The notes beneath the pieces were generated by a model that was given only the letters and a program-made list of their open reading frames with translations, searched no databases and was not told the origin of the DNA. From a bacterium A37T11 (GTDB taxonomy: Bacteria; Bacteroidota; Bacteroidia; Sphingobacteriales; Sphingobacteriaceae), in the NCBI GenBank assembly GCA_900109895.1, contig FOBR01000028.1:1-64000 (forward strand): 64,000 nt of DNA. Reading direction: 5' to 3'. The position numbers and the translations under genes are program-made. Positions 8,064 through 18,372 of the stretch are shown piece by piece (within the stretch, counting starts at the first letter, position 1; every line of letters begins with the position of its first letter).

Positions 8064-9938
8064 CTACTTTAGAACTTCTACGTCCAAAAAACTGTCACTA
8101 TATACGGTATGCGTGGCTTTAATATAGTCACTTTGTTCGGCCTTGTACGGGTTTTCAACAAATTTCTGCGGATTGCGGGCAAACAGCGGGAAGGCGGTGC
8201 TTTGTACCTGGATCATAATTCGGTGCCCCTTTTTAAAGGTGTGCAATACATCCTGCAGCCTAAAGCCTACTTCAGTTTTCTGATTGGGAACAAAGGCTTC
8301 GGGCTTTTCAAAGCTTTTTCGGAAGCGGCCCGGCATAATCTCCGAGCGCACCATTTGCCAATAATTGCCCAATACTGTTTTTGGATCTGTGAGGTAGGGG
8401 TGGTTTGGCTCATTCATCGGATATACGTCGATGAGCTTAACAATCCAGTCAGCATCCGTACCGGTGGTAGCTACTTGCAGCTTTGACAAAAGCTCACCGC
8501 CCAGAGTGATATCTTCGGTCAAAGTGTCCGTTTGGTAAGTAAGCACATCAGTACGCCGGCCGGCAAAGCGCTGGTCTTCGCTCATGTAGTTATGCGGGGT
8601 GAAACCGGTAGTGGTGCTGAGATCTTCGGTATAGGGTACCGGCTTCATGGGGTCGCTTATAAAAGATACGGAGCCATTGCCTTCAGGTCGGTCAAAACTG
8701 ATCTTTCCATCGCTGTTGAGGTATAGTTTAAGGTGAATAGCGTTGGCAGCGGGCCATTGATCAAAGGTTTCCCATTGTTTTTTGCCGGTATCATACATAT
8801 AGGCATTGGGCAGGCCTGAATTCTTGTCGCCCTTGCCCTTGAGAAAATGGTAAAAGAACTTGGCTTCTATTTGCTGTTGGTAAAATGTTGCAATACTGTC
8901 ACCAAAATACACGTTGCTGTGCAGGGTATGGCCTGTTTCGCGTGACCACCGCCCGTGGCCAAAGGGGCCCATAACGATGGTGTTATAGGCGCTGGGATCT
9001 GATTTTTCAATGGCACGGTGTATGGCCAGGGGCCCGGTGAGATCTTCTGCATCGTACCAGCCGCCCACCAGCATAACGGCCGGCATCACCTTTTTATAGT
9101 GCTTGGGCAATGCACGTTTCTGCCAAAAATCATCGTAGTTGGGATGGTTCATGGTTTCCTGCCAAAAAAAATTGTCCGCATACCATTGGTTAAAGTTTTT
9201 AAGCGGCCCCACCTCCAGCAGGAACTGAAAGCCATCGGGCCCTGGTTTAGGTATCATCTGCTGGTTGTACCACGCGGCGCTGGTGGTATCGGATTTTTGA
9301 ACCCCAAACACGGGATACGTAAAGATGTAGCTTTCCAAAAATGCACCATTGTGGTGAAAATCGTCAAAGAAAAAGTCAGATATGGGCGCCTGCGGCGAAG
9401 AGGCCTTCAAGGCCGGGTGGTTTGATAGGATGCCAGCGGCGGTGTAGAATCCGGGGTATGAAATGCCCCACTGGCCCACGCGGCCGTTATTATAGTTCAC
9501 GTTTTTGACTAGCCAGTCTATAGCATCGTAGGTATCTGAGCCTTCGTCCACATCATTTTTACTTTTTTTATCATCAATTACGGGTGTCATGTTGGTCCAG
9601 GTACCTTCGCTTTTCCAGCGACCGCGAACATCCTGATATACAAATATATAACCTTCTTTCATCATCGTGGCCGATGGACCCAGGCGAACCGGATAATTGG
9701 CCTCGCCATAGGGGGCTATGCTGTAGCAGGTGCGCTGCATGAGGATGGGGTATTTTTTCTGAGGGGAGGCATCTTTAGGGGTATATATGGCTGTAAACAG
9801 CTTTTTACCGTCGCGCATGGGTATGTAAACCTCTTTTTTCGTGAAGTGTGTGGAAATGTATGGATCTACCGCCGGCACTTGTGCAAAAAGGGATAACATG
9901 CCGAAGCATAAAAGAAAAAATAGGGCGAAACGCTTCAT
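8064..9938 (-). CDS. CocE/NonD family hydrolase (X-Pro dipeptidyl-peptidase-like)
   Basis: A 624-residue secreted alpha/beta hydrolase with a signal peptide (residues 1-20). The nucleophile elbow is GQWGISYPG with Ser160; QDVRGRWKSEG near residue 102 supplies the oxyanion region; the acid lies in GGWYDAEDLTGP and the histidine in MGPFGHGRWS. A C-terminal jelly-roll (XPD-type) domain follows. Family members hydrolyse acyl or X-Pro peptide bonds (cocaine esterase, glutaryl-7-ACA acylase, Xaa-Pro peptidases); the true substrate here is unknown. It appears monocistronic. Confidence 0.88.
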   Translation of the reverse strand: MKRFALFFLLCFGMLSLFAQVPAVDPYISTHFTKKEVYIPMRDGKKLFTAIYTPKDASPQKKYPILMQRTCYSIAPYGEANYPVRLGPSATMMKEGYIFVYQDVRGRWKSEGTWTNMTPVIDDKKSKNDVDEGSDTYDAIDWLVKNVNYNNGRVGQWGISYPGFYTAAGILSNHPALKASSPQAPISDFFFDDFHHNGAFLESYIFTYPVFGVQKSDTTSAAWYNQQMIPKPGPDGFQFLLEVGPLKNFNQWYADNFFWQETMNHPNYDDFWQKRALPKHYKKVMPAVMLVGGWYDAEDLTGPLAIHRAIEKSDPSAYNTIVMGPFGHGRWSRETGHTLHSNVYFGDSIATFYQQQIEAKFFYHFLKGKGDKNSGLPNAYMYDTGKKQWETFDQWPAANAIHLKLYLNSDGKISFDRPEGNGSVSFISDPMKPVPYTEDLSTTTGFTPHNYMSEDQRFAGRRTDVLTYQTDTLTEDITLGGELLSKLQVATTGTDADWIVKLIDVYPMNEPNHPYLTDPKTVLGNYWQMVRSEIMPGRFRKSFEKPEAFVPNQKTEVGFRLQDVLHTFKKGHRIMIQVQSTAFPLFARNPQKFVENPYKAEQSDYIKATHTVYSDSFLDVEVLK

Positions 9939-10058
9939 CTAAATCATATATTAATGGAAACAAAACCCAAAGATGGGTATTTTTTATGGAATATTATATG
10001 ATTAGGGACGTAAACACTTTGAAGATTGTCTATTATAGGTAGTAGGCAAAATTATAAA

Positions 10059-10085
10059 CGGTGACGGAATATATTTCCGTCACCG
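10059..10085 (-). terminator. Hairpin terminator
   Basis: An 11-bp perfect stem (10059-10069 with 10075-10085) with a short AT loop, 13 bp beyond the stop of the small lysine-rich protein gene. The T-rich tail on the minus strand is short. Confidence 0.6.
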
Positions 10086-10098
10086 CACAAAGGTTAAA

Positions 10099-10275
10099 TT
10101 ATGCTTTTTTGCTTTTCGCGCCAGAATTTATGGCCGATTTTTTTGCATGATCACCGGTATTTGATGTTTTTTTATCAGTGGCATGCTTTGCAGTATCCGT
10201 TGAAGATTTAGCCGAAGCTTTTCCATTGGATGTTGACTCTGCTTTTTTCCCTGTTGCTTTTTTTGAATTTTCCAT
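10099..10275 (-). CDS. Small Lys/Ala/Ser/Thr-rich protein
   Basis: A 58-residue low-complexity protein beginning MENSKKATGKKAEST and ending in lysines. About a quarter of its residues are lysine, with almost no hydrophobic residues, so it is probably disordered and basic, reminiscent of histone H1-like tails. A terminator hairpin sits directly after it, and an A-rich stretch sits ahead of the ATG, which is typical of Bacteroidota translation starts. It may bind nucleic acid or be a stress-type protein; nothing in the sequence proves either. Confidence 0.6.
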   Translation of the reverse strand: MENSKKATGKKAESTSNGKASAKSSTDTAKHATDKKTSNTGDHAKKSAINSGAKSKKA

Positions 10276-10377
10276 TTTTTTTAAATTTAATTTATAAACT
10301 TTTTGTAGAATCCTTAAGAATAATTATATGAATTTAAGGATTCATATATAACCCTTTTTTGTAGGTTCGTTTTGGTA

Positions 10378-10611
10378 TTAATCACTACCTTCTGTTTTTA
10401 CTATTTTATTGTAAAGGCCCATGATTAGAAATGGTGCTGCCCATTGTCCAACAAATAGTGCGGAATTTCTTCGTCCCATAAATTTTAACGTTAAAGATAT
10501 TCCCATTGACAACAGTGCTGCTGATAAATAGACCCCAGAAGGGATCTTTGCTGTTTGGCTTTCAATAGCCTTGGTTAATTGCCCCTCATCGGGCGTTGAC
10601 ATATTTGACAT
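10378..10611 (-). CDS. Small membrane protein, two transmembrane segments
   Basis: A 77-residue protein. A polar N-terminus (MSNMSTPDEGQLTKAIES) is followed by hydrophobic segments at about residues 27-43 and 50-68, separated by the basic turn GRRN. The topology suggests an inner-membrane hairpin protein. I do not recognise a named family. It lies 102 bp upstream of the lysine-rich gene on the same strand and may be expressed with it. Confidence 0.6.
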   Translation of the reverse strand: MSNMSTPDEGQLTKAIESQTAKIPSGVYLSAALLSMGISLTLKFMGRRNSALFVGQWAAPFLIMGLYNKIVKTEGSD

Positions 10612-10813
10612 AACAATTAATTTATTTATAATTAGAAAATAATTATATGCATAACATCGGGAAATACATATTGTTTTAATTTTATAAACAATTAGTATTT
10701 TTTTTGTAGGAATAAGCCTACTTAAAGGTTAAAAATAATTTTGTTTATAGGTTTTTCTTCATCTAACATCTTAATGGAAAATAAGTTTATAAAAAGAAAC
10801 ATATATATCCATT
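10612..10813. other. AT-rich intergenic region, no gene seen
   Basis: Strongly AT-rich. I see no convincing open frame, RNA or promoter matching the -33/-7 consensus here. It separates operon A's terminator from the small membrane protein. Confidence 0.4.
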
Positions 10814-10849
10814 AAAAAAAACGCGGGATGCTATCACAGCAACCCACGC
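10814..10849 (-). terminator. Terminator of SusC/D operon A
   Basis: On the minus strand an imperfect GC-rich hairpin (10822-10849) is followed by eight T residues (10821-10814), 24 bp past the stop of the last gene of operon A. Confidence 0.65.
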
Positions 10850-10872
10850 CTAACAAATCAAACACAAAATTT

Positions 10873-11793
10873 TCAATTCCCTGATCCCGAAGCAGTGGTT
10901 ATTTCTACCCTAACATCATCAATCGCCGCTTCCAGCTTACGCTCTTGCTGGTTCCATTTGAAGAAATAAAAATTTTTATCAGCTATTTCAATGGCTGGCA
11001 TAATAATTACTCCATTAACGCCATAACCAATGGCCGACTCCGATTCCAAATCAATTTCTGAACCAGTTTTTGTAAATAAACTTAAGGTTTTGCCAATGAA
11101 ATTGATTTTCGTTAAAGAATCGCTTAATAAAGTATCCCCTTTAAAGCTCTTCATCCGGTAGTCGTCAGCCGTGAAGTTTTTGATCAGCTCTTCCCGTAAT
11201 GGTTCTTTGTTTCCACCCCAATTCGCGGCGGTTGCTTTTTCAAGGCGTATTTCTGTTGGGTTCCTGTTGGTCTTAAAGATAAGGTCATCTCCATCTTTTC
11301 CATAATATAAAAACTCAAATTCACCGGCGGCACCACGGCCACCGGTTCCAAAATCGTCACTATTGGCACCGTCAGATAGCTCATCGATGTAATTATACGT
11401 GGTAAATCTTAATTTAATAGTACTACCCAGGGCTACGTCATATTCACTGGTATCAGTTTTTGATCCATGATTGCTCGCCTCCATCCGTACATAAGTACTG
11501 TCTATAAAATCAAATAAATAGGTATATTGCGCCATATTGCTATCTCCGTCTATTATACGAGGAAAATACACAAACTTCCATCCATATTCAGATGATTGCA
11601 GCTCTTTGTACAAATCCGCACGTGCAGTTTCTATGCGTTCATTAGGTGTATTTCCAAAAATGCTTTCTGTGTCTTTCTTGTCACAGCTAGCCATTATCAC
11701 CGTGATAATTGGGATGAAAATGAGTAATAACAAATAGTTGTTAATAAATGTGCTCATTTTATTTTTTAAGTGTTTTAACATTCGTTTCTTCAT
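10873..11793 (-). CDS. DUF4302 domain lipoprotein
   Basis: A 306-residue surface or periplasmic lipoprotein with lipobox MASC near residue 36. The segment GNTPNERIETARADLYKELQ followed by YGWKFVYFP is the hallmark of DUF4302, a family almost always encoded beside SusC/SusD and a zinc metallohydrolase lipoprotein. It is the last gene of operon A, separated by one base from the metallohydrolase gene, so the two are translationally linked. Its molecular role is unknown; association suggests help in binding or processing the imported substrate. Confidence 0.85.
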   Translation of the reverse strand: MKKRMLKHLKNKMSTFINNYLLLLIFIPIITVIMASCDKKDTESIFGNTPNERIETARADLYKELQSSEYGWKFVYFPRIIDGDSNMAQYTYLFDFIDSTYVRMEASNHGSKTDTSEYDVALGSTIKLRFTTYNYIDELSDGANSDDFGTGGRGAAGEFEFLYYGKDGDDLIFKTNRNPTEIRLEKATAANWGGNKEPLREELIKNFTADDYRMKSFKGDTLLSDSLTKINFIGKTLSLFTKTGSEIDLESESAIGYGVNGVIIMPAIEIADKNFYFFKWNQQERKLEAAIDDVRVEITTASGSGN

Positions 11794-11794
11794 T

Positions 11795-13189
11795 TTAGTG
11801 GGTCTGTTTTTCCCAGCTGCAGGTGTGCAGCCTACTATCTAACAATCTAAGTTTAATATCGTGGTTTTTTGCGGATGCGGTTGCATCTGATTGACTTTCC
11901 GGTACGATAGGGGTCGACAGGTTTTTAAACGTATTGGCCTGTAACGCGTAGATATCTATTTTTAAACTATTCTTAAAGTAGTCTGCCACAAACTGCTCTT
12001 TCTCCTTGAGTTTTTGTTTACCGGCGCTGGCCACTTCCAAATTTGCAGATATTTCTGATAAACGATTTAAATTAATAGGACCCTCAAGTGATTGTTCAAA
12101 CGCAGGTATCAATACATTAAGACTAAATTCCATCAGTTCTCTCAATTGTGCCGGGGATTTAAATAGATTTGTCGTAAATAAACTATTAAAATGTTTATAC
12201 AGGGATCCATCAAATCTTTGCACTACCAAGAAAAAATCAGAAAACGCCAGATTAATAAATGGATAGCATACATAATTCAAGTAATTATTGGCAATTGTCG
12301 GATCAGCGTTGGTAAGATCATCTTCGTATACATCCAGTAAAGGAACAAGCGCCTTTATATCCGCAATAAGCCCAGGTATTTGTTTCTTATATTCTGCTCT
12401 TTGCGCCGGTATATCTGATAGGCTAATGATAAAATCATCACGCTGCTTGGTGTATTTGTTGACTTCCTCACTGACCATATCTTCCCACTCCTGAGGCGAA
12501 TGCGTAACGATGTTCTTTACCATTTCCGCAAAATCTTCCATAATGTTCATACGGGCATAACTACTGATAAAACCTTCCTGATGTGATACTTCTTCCGGAA
12601 CCTGCTGCCATTGGGCCGTATAACCTTCAGGTGTGATCTTTTGGAAATTCTCTTCATCAAAGGGTACATTCTGATTGAGGATGTGCGTGAACTCATGATG
12701 GATCAAGCCGCTATAGGCCCTTAATGAACTGGTATTCCCAAGGTCATTCTGGCTAAGGTCATTGACTTGAAAAAGTAAAACGTTTACACCTCCCGATGCC
12801 TGCCCCCACGCACCCGGGGTACCATTTGGGGTGAGGTCTACCCCACCGAACAAGGTTAACTGCCTGGGTGAATTGTGTTTAATAAAGTCCTCACCCACAG
12901 TTTCTACATACGAATCGATCCAACTGCGTTTAATGATACGCATCAGTACCTCGGCATGTTCGGCAGTGGTTGGGAAATTATATTTTCCCAGGTCAGACAA
13001 ATTCCATTCATTCCAACGATAGCGCACAGCGATGTTGTAAGTATTAGTCAGATTGTCCGTCACCCAGCGATCAAACTCATTCATTGGGGGGGTAGTGGTG
13101 TCTAACTGGCTTTTGCTGGGCAGGTTTTCCTTTTTACTACAGGCCGCGAAGCTAAACAAGGCACATATGATCAATAAGCTTTTTTTCAT
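11795..13189 (-). CDS. Substrate import-associated zinc metallohydrolase lipoprotein
   Basis: A 464-residue lipoprotein (signal peptide, lipobox FAAC, Cys17). The zinc motif HEFTH is at residues 165-169 in SGLIHHEFTHILNQ, and the helix containing EDFAEMVKN about 60 residues downstream is a candidate for the third ligand. It matches the Bacteroidota family named for its constant association with SusC/SusD and DUF4302 (TIGR04549 as I recall). It probably cleaves a peptide or glycopeptide at the cell surface before import, which is inference. The C-terminal 200 residues are helical. Confidence 0.85.
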   Translation of the reverse strand: MKKSLLIICALFSFAACSKKENLPSKSQLDTTTPPMNEFDRWVTDNLTNTYNIAVRYRWNEWNLSDLGKYNFPTTAEHAEVLMRIIKRSWIDSYVETVGEDFIKHNSPRQLTLFGGVDLTPNGTPGAWGQASGGVNVLLFQVNDLSQNDLGNTSSLRAYSGLIHHEFTHILNQNVPFDEENFQKITPEGYTAQWQQVPEEVSHQEGFISSYARMNIMEDFAEMVKNIVTHSPQEWEDMVSEEVNKYTKQRDDFIISLSDIPAQRAEYKKQIPGLIADIKALVPLLDVYEDDLTNADPTIANNYLNYVCYPFINLAFSDFFLVVQRFDGSLYKHFNSLFTTNLFKSPAQLRELMEFSLNVLIPAFEQSLEGPINLNRLSEISANLEVASAGKQKLKEKEQFVADYFKNSLKIDIYALQANTFKNLSTPIVPESQSDATASAKNHDIKLRLLDSRLHTCSWEKQTH

Positions 13190-13215
13190 GTTCTTAGCTA
13201 TTAAAAGAATTTTAA

Positions 13216-14733
13216 TTACCGTACGTTTGGTTTTAGTCCCGATTCTTGTGCTGCAGCAGGTATCTGTAATTCCCGCCTGGGATCATCTTTCTTCAAAATC
13301 ATATTGTCCTGTGGCAATATGAGGTGCTTGACCTCCAAGTTAAGCCGGCGAATTTCAAACCAGCGTAAACCTTCATGAAGATATTCCATCCGTTTCGCTT
13401 CGGCTATGCATTTCACATACACTTTTTGTTGAGCTGTCATGGTATAATAAGGTGACAGTTCATTTTCCTTTGCCGGAAATGCCTTCTGTATGGCTTCCTC
13501 CGTTAACGGCGTAGTCACCCTGTTATACCCTGATGTCTTTTTCTCATAAAATATGGCCAGATCGGCCCTTGCTGCTTCAAAATTACCGACCATCGCATAC
13601 GCTTCTGCCCGGTTTAACAGTACTTCATCATAGGCAAAAATAACATGCTGTAAAAAGCCATTTCCTATGCCTGCAGCCTGGTTGGTATAGACAAAATGTT
13701 CTGTATATTTAGGAACAAATTGATTCCCTCCGATCTCATAACTGTAAGTTTTATAAGCCCAGGAATTACTAACGGGCCTGGGGGCATTGAATAAGGCGTT
13801 TATTAAGTGCTGAGTTAAGTCAAACTGCCCTGGTGAGCCTGCGTAGTAACGCGCATAGTAGGAGGGCGATGCTCCCACCATGATATTAGCAGGCTCATCG
13901 GGTGAAGAGTATTGTATTTCAAGTGCGTCAGAACTTAGTGATTTATAGGCTACAGACCAGTCTCTGAGTTGGGTAGAAGGTGAGGTTAATAATTCTGAAG
14001 CATATTGGATGATCTTGGCCCAACTATCATTACCTCCTTTATTCAAATAAAAGCGCGTGGCAAAGGCCTTTCCGGATTCAGGTGTAAAACGAAACTTGGG
14101 CGATGCATAATTACTTCCTACCAATTCCAGGCCTTCAAGCAAGTCTTTTTCAATAAAGTCATATACTTCCTGAACAGTGTTGCGGGTATATTTTTTAAAT
14201 GGCTCCTCTTCCGGTTCTGTTACGTATGGTATACCAGGATCTGTTGCTGCTGTTTGCGGGTTATATTGCTTTGCCCACAAGTTAACCAACATAAAATGGT
14301 AATAAGCCCTTATCAGTAAAGCTTCGCCCCTGGATGGCAGATCTTCAGGGCGGTCGCCCAATTGGCTAATCGAGGCCAGTGCCTGATTTGCCACAGCAAT
14401 GGACTTATAACAGCCTACCCAATACCCCAGCGGACTATCTTCGTCCTGATCGATATTATTTACTTCCCATTTATAGGCAAGATCATTGATTCGCTGAAAA
14501 TGATTTTTTTTTCCTTCATCTTCGACATTGTCTGACATGGATTCCGTAATGTCATAGTGGGTAGTACCTTCGTAGGCGCTAGCCAAGAGTAATTCTACTT
14601 TTTCGTCAGAGTTGATCGTTGTACGGTCATCCGGAATCTCAGATAAATACTTGCTGCAACTTACGGACAGCAGGGTACTTATACCAATTATCGTAACGAA
14701 TTGTGTGACTGTAATAATTTTTGTTATTTTCAT
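13216..14733 (-). CDS. SusD/RagB family nutrient-binding lipoprotein (operon A)
   Basis: A 505-residue outer-membrane lipoprotein with a lipobox ending at Cys26 (STLLSVSC). It has the SusD architecture: N-terminal TPR-like helices with the signature ALLIRAYYHFMLVNLWAK, and a C-terminal YLHEGLRWFEIRRLN followed by a pro-rich end, matching the SusD/RagB domains. It forms the lid over the SusC transporter encoded 13 bp upstream. Its specificity cannot be read from the sequence. Confidence 0.93.
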   Translation of the reverse strand: MKITKIITVTQFVTIIGISTLLSVSCSKYLSEIPDDRTTINSDEKVELLLASAYEGTTHYDITESMSDNVEDEGKKNHFQRINDLAYKWEVNNIDQDEDSPLGYWVGCYKSIAVANQALASISQLGDRPEDLPSRGEALLIRAYYHFMLVNLWAKQYNPQTAATDPGIPYVTEPEEEPFKKYTRNTVQEVYDFIEKDLLEGLELVGSNYASPKFRFTPESGKAFATRFYLNKGGNDSWAKIIQYASELLTSPSTQLRDWSVAYKSLSSDALEIQYSSPDEPANIMVGASPSYYARYYAGSPGQFDLTQHLINALFNAPRPVSNSWAYKTYSYEIGGNQFVPKYTEHFVYTNQAAGIGNGFLQHVIFAYDEVLLNRAEAYAMVGNFEAARADLAIFYEKKTSGYNRVTTPLTEEAIQKAFPAKENELSPYYTMTAQQKVYVKCIAEAKRMEYLHEGLRWFEIRRLNLEVKHLILPQDNMILKKDDPRRELQIPAAAQESGLKPNVR

Positions 14734-14746
14734 ATGCTTTACAAGA

Positions 14747-17700
14747 TTAGAAACCTACAATAAGTGATAGGATATATTGTTTGGGAATAGGCAAAGCTAC
14801 ACCGCCCGTGTCAAAAAATTCCGGGTCAGCCCCGTTCAATTTTGAATCAGAATAGAGCAGGAACGGGTTTGTTGCAGCTACGCGAAGGGCCACGTTCGTT
14901 AAATGGTACTTTCCCAACAGGGATGAAGGCAAATTATAACCAAGTGCAATATTGCGTACCCGGATGTAGGAGCCGTTAGCAACACGCTCTGTGGAAAAAT
15001 TATAGGCATTATAGGCCCTTTCCAAATCACCGATCTGATTACGAAGCCGTTTATCGGGAATAACGGGTATATTGGTTTTGTTCTCATCGCCGGGCAACAG
15101 CCATCTGTTTACAAAATCCCTGGAAGGCACAAAACTTTCGGAGTAACTATCCGAATAGATCGGCTTCAGCCGCATCTTGTTCCCGGCCGATCCATATAAA
15201 AAGAAACTAAAGTTCCAATTTTTATACCGGAAGGTGTTGGAAAAGCCGACCGTCAGGTTCGGGTCAACAGCGCCTTCGTATTTCAGATAATCGGTGATCT
15301 TGTCCCTATCCTGCATATCCACATCTTTTATTGTGATATCCTCCTTCCCGTCTTTCCCAATATTGAATTGCGGCAATCCCTGATCATTTAGCCCCCTAAA
15401 ATCAAGCGAATAAAGGGAGTTGCGCGGCTTTCCAATGATATTGCCTCCATTGTCCGTCACCAGATCAAAGACATTCGGCCTTAACTTTATCTTGGTGATC
15501 TCCTGATGGTATACACTAAAATTGACGGCACTGGTCCAGGTAAAATCTTTTTTATGGATATTGTTGCTAGATAACGTTACTTCCAGACCACGGGTTTTCA
15601 TATCGGCATTATTGGCACTTTTTTCCAACTCGCCTCCAATACCTCCAACCTGGACATTATCAATCAGGTCAAATGATTTATTCTGATATGCCTCAACCGA
15701 TAGGGTAAGGTTATTGCTGAAAAATCCCAGATCCACTCCCAGGTTGCTGGCATATTGTTTTTCCCAGGTCAGGTCGGCATTTCTTAAGGCTGTAATATCG
15801 AGGATCGATTCCCGGGTATCGGGTTGACGCCTGTTTGTCGATATCGCATTGGTGAAAATAGCATAGGCATTGGTCGCAGGCCCGGTATTGGCTGTGAGCC
15901 CATAGGAATATCTGACTTGAAAGTCGCTCCATATAGGGCTTTTTACCTTTTGCATAAAGGTTTCTTCCATCACATTCCATTTTGCGCTCAGCGTCCAGGT
16001 AGGTATCCAACGGGATTTGGGAGATTCACCCTGCCGGTTAGACCCATCATAACGACCAGAAAAGGAAGCGAAATATCTATTTTTATAGCCGTAAGTAGTT
16101 TTGATTAAAAATGCGACCGTACGCTCCCGGAAACGATCCAGGTTAAAATACGATTGTCCTTCATTGATGACTTTTTCAATAATATGCGGATCTGTAAATG
16201 GTACATATCCCCGATCATATTGTATGCCGTAACCTGTAAACTGAGGTGACTCCCTGTTCACAAACCGCACCTCCTGAGCCGCCAGCACATCGATATCATG
16301 AGTATCATTAATACGGTCAGCGTAGTGCAGCGAATTCCGTACATAGTAAGACAACAAACTATTATCTGTCTTTTTATAGATACCTCCATTTTCCAGGGCC
16401 GATATGGGTAAAAAACCTATCTTATCCAAGTCTGTATATAAGAAACGATTGCTATTCCTGATCTGCTGCGAACTGGCAGCATTATAGGCCATGATGGTAT
16501 TTGAACCTTCATAGACCTTGTGTTCGCGGGTTGAGTTGAAAAAGCGGGCAGACCCGACAGTAGAAAAATCGATCTTACTGGTAATTTTATACTTAAAATC
16601 GGCCTGGAACTGAAAATCCTTTACACCAATATCCATTTTATTATTGTCAAGCTCGTTGAGTATATTAAAGGGTGCAAAATTGGCGGTATAGTATTCAAGG
16701 TTGCCATTGTTGTCTTTAGGCCGCAGCATTCGACTGGTGGATATAGCATATCCAAATGGATTGATGTCAAAATCGCGCGTTACCTTTCCATAATAAGTAT
16801 CATTTTGCGAGTCAAAGGTACCTGGCGCCTGCTGATCCCTGATGGAACCCAGCATTGACAAGGTCAGATCCACCTTGTCAGAAAAGAAAAATGTATTTTT
16901 TAAGTTTACGGTAAGTTGATCTACCTTTTCACCGACGGTCCATCCCGGATCATGCAAATAGCCTAAAGATGCATAATAGGTGTTTTTATCACCCCCACCA
17001 GAAAAAGAAAAGGAATGGGTTTGGGATATGCTGTTTTTAAAGAGGGTCTGAAACCAATTGGTATTTGCCTTTTCATAGGTTTGGAGAAACCGATTGAGGT
17101 CTTGTGGTGTATTTTTCAACTGAAAACTTTGACTTGCCTCGTCATAAATTCCCATTTTGCGATAAGCAATACCAAGAACACCTGAGTTTGCAGACCCAGC
17201 AATGTCGCTCATATTGTAGAAGCCTTTTTCCAATTCCTCTTTAAGCATTCCCATACTTTCATAAGAATTGAGGATGTCAAAATTATCATAACTTGGAATA
17301 GTCCTCATAGAAAACTCATTGTTGTAATTCACGGCAACCGGCGCATTTTTCTTTCCTTTTTTGGTCGTGATCACAATCACCCCATTTAAAGCGCGCGCGC
17401 CATATAGAGAGGTTGCTGCTGCATCCCGTAATACATCTATTTTATCTATATCACTCGTATTAATACCCGCAAGAGATGACCCAATGAGTGTAGTAGCATT
17501 TCCGGAAGTAAGATCATTGAATGATTGCTCGACGATATCTTCACGCACTACACCATCAATTACCCATAGCGGTGAAGTTTGGCCCAAAATAGATGATCCG
17601 CCCCGTATCGTTATTTTAGGAGCAGAACCAAACGTGCCAGACACGTTCTGGATGTTGACCCCCGCCGCACGTCCCTGAAGCATCCGGGAAATATCGGTGG

Positions 17701-18142
17701 TACCCTCCACCTTTATATCGGCCATCTTCAAATTTTGAGAAGCGCCCGTAAACATTCGTTTATCAATCGTCTCATAACCGGTTACTACCACTTCCTGCAA
17801 CTCCTCCTGGCTGGATTTCATGGTTACCGTAAGAAATGTTCGTTCGATAGTGACCCGCTTAGGAATCATGCCTGTGAAGGTAAAGATCAATATATCCTTC
17901 ATATTGGCCATGATGGTAAATGCACCGCTACCATCTGTTACAACTGCCCCTTTTCCGTTTTCTAATCTTACAGAAACGCCCGGTAATGGTTGATTGTGAT
18001 CATCTACTACTTTTCCTTTGATGGTATTTTGGTGAAAATATACGCTTGCATTTAAGCTGCCTGAGCTTGCTAGGAAAAATAAAACTACCAGTAGGAGGTA
18101 TATCTTTTTCATAGTAGAGACTTCTTGATAAACTTTATACAT
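14747..18142 (-). CDS. SusC/RagA family TonB-dependent transporter (operon A)
   Basis: A 1131-residue outer-membrane importer: signal peptide, CarboxypepD_reg domain (about residues 40-115), the LQEVVVTGYE junction, a plug with ALNGVIVITTKKGK, and a 22-stranded barrel ending in ILSLIVGF. An alternative start at Met11 (18112) gives a tidier signal peptide, MKKIYLLLVVLFFL. With the ECF promoter at 18164-18192 the first ATG has a leader of only about 13 nt. No STN domain is present, so it is not itself a sigma-regulating transducer; its control comes through the ECF element. Confidence 0.93.
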   Translation of the reverse strand: MYKVYQEVSTMKKIYLLLVVLFFLASSGSLNASVYFHQNTIKGKVVDDHNQPLPGVSVRLENGKGAVVTDGSGAFTIMANMKDILIFTFTGMIPKRVTIERTFLTVTMKSSQEELQEVVVTGYETIDKRMFTGASQNLKMADIKVEGTTDISRMLQGRAAGVNIQNVSGTFGSAPKITIRGGSSILGQTSPLWVIDGVVREDIVEQSFNDLTSGNATTLIGSSLAGINTSDIDKIDVLRDAAATSLYGARALNGVIVITTKKGKKNAPVAVNYNNEFSMRTIPSYDNFDILNSYESMGMLKEELEKGFYNMSDIAGSANSGVLGIAYRKMGIYDEASQSFQLKNTPQDLNRFLQTYEKANTNWFQTLFKNSISQTHSFSFSGGGDKNTYYASLGYLHDPGWTVGEKVDQLTVNLKNTFFFSDKVDLTLSMLGSIRDQQAPGTFDSQNDTYYGKVTRDFDINPFGYAISTSRMLRPKDNNGNLEYYTANFAPFNILNELDNNKMDIGVKDFQFQADFKYKITSKIDFSTVGSARFFNSTREHKVYEGSNTIMAYNAASSQQIRNSNRFLYTDLDKIGFLPISALENGGIYKKTDNSLLSYYVRNSLHYADRINDTHDIDVLAAQEVRFVNRESPQFTGYGIQYDRGYVPFTDPHIIEKVINEGQSYFNLDRFRERTVAFLIKTTYGYKNRYFASFSGRYDGSNRQGESPKSRWIPTWTLSAKWNVMEETFMQKVKSPIWSDFQVRYSYGLTANTGPATNAYAIFTNAISTNRRQPDTRESILDITALRNADLTWEKQYASNLGVDLGFFSNNLTLSVEAYQNKSFDLIDNVQVGGIGGELEKSANNADMKTRGLEVTLSSNNIHKKDFTWTSAVNFSVYHQEITKIKLRPNVFDLVTDNGGNIIGKPRNSLYSLDFRGLNDQGLPQFNIGKDGKEDITIKDVDMQDRDKITDYLKYEGAVDPNLTVGFSNTFRYKNWNFSFFLYGSAGNKMRLKPIYSDSYSESFVPSRDFVNRWLLPGDENKTNIPVIPDKRLRNQIGDLERAYNAYNFSTERVANGSYIRVRNIALGYNLPSSLLGKYHLTNVALRVAATNPFLLYSDSKLNGADPEFFDTGGVALPIPKQYILSLIVGF

Positions 18143-18163
18143 ACTCTTTGGTTTTTATAATGG

Positions 18164-18192
18164 ATACGGCAGTAATCCAGAAATTACCCCAC
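18164..18192 (-). promoter_or_regulatory. ECF-type promoter of operon A
   Basis: Minus strand GTGGGGTAAT (18192-18183), 13-bp spacer, CCGTAT (18169-18164). The same two blocks with the identical 13-bp spacer occur ahead of operons B and C. The block spacing fits an ECF sigma promoter. It lies 22 bp before the first susC start codon. Confidence 0.75.
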
Positions 18193-18372
18193 AGTTTTAA
18201 AATTTTTTTTAATTTTTTGGAAATTATTTAAAAACATTCACTTTAAATTTAAAAAAGTCTTTATTTTTTTAATAAAAAATAGATTTTACCTTAAAGAATA
18301 ATTAAATATTAATCGTTAATAAATTTATTTCCATGATATAAATTTATCATGGAGATAAATTGTGAAATAGTA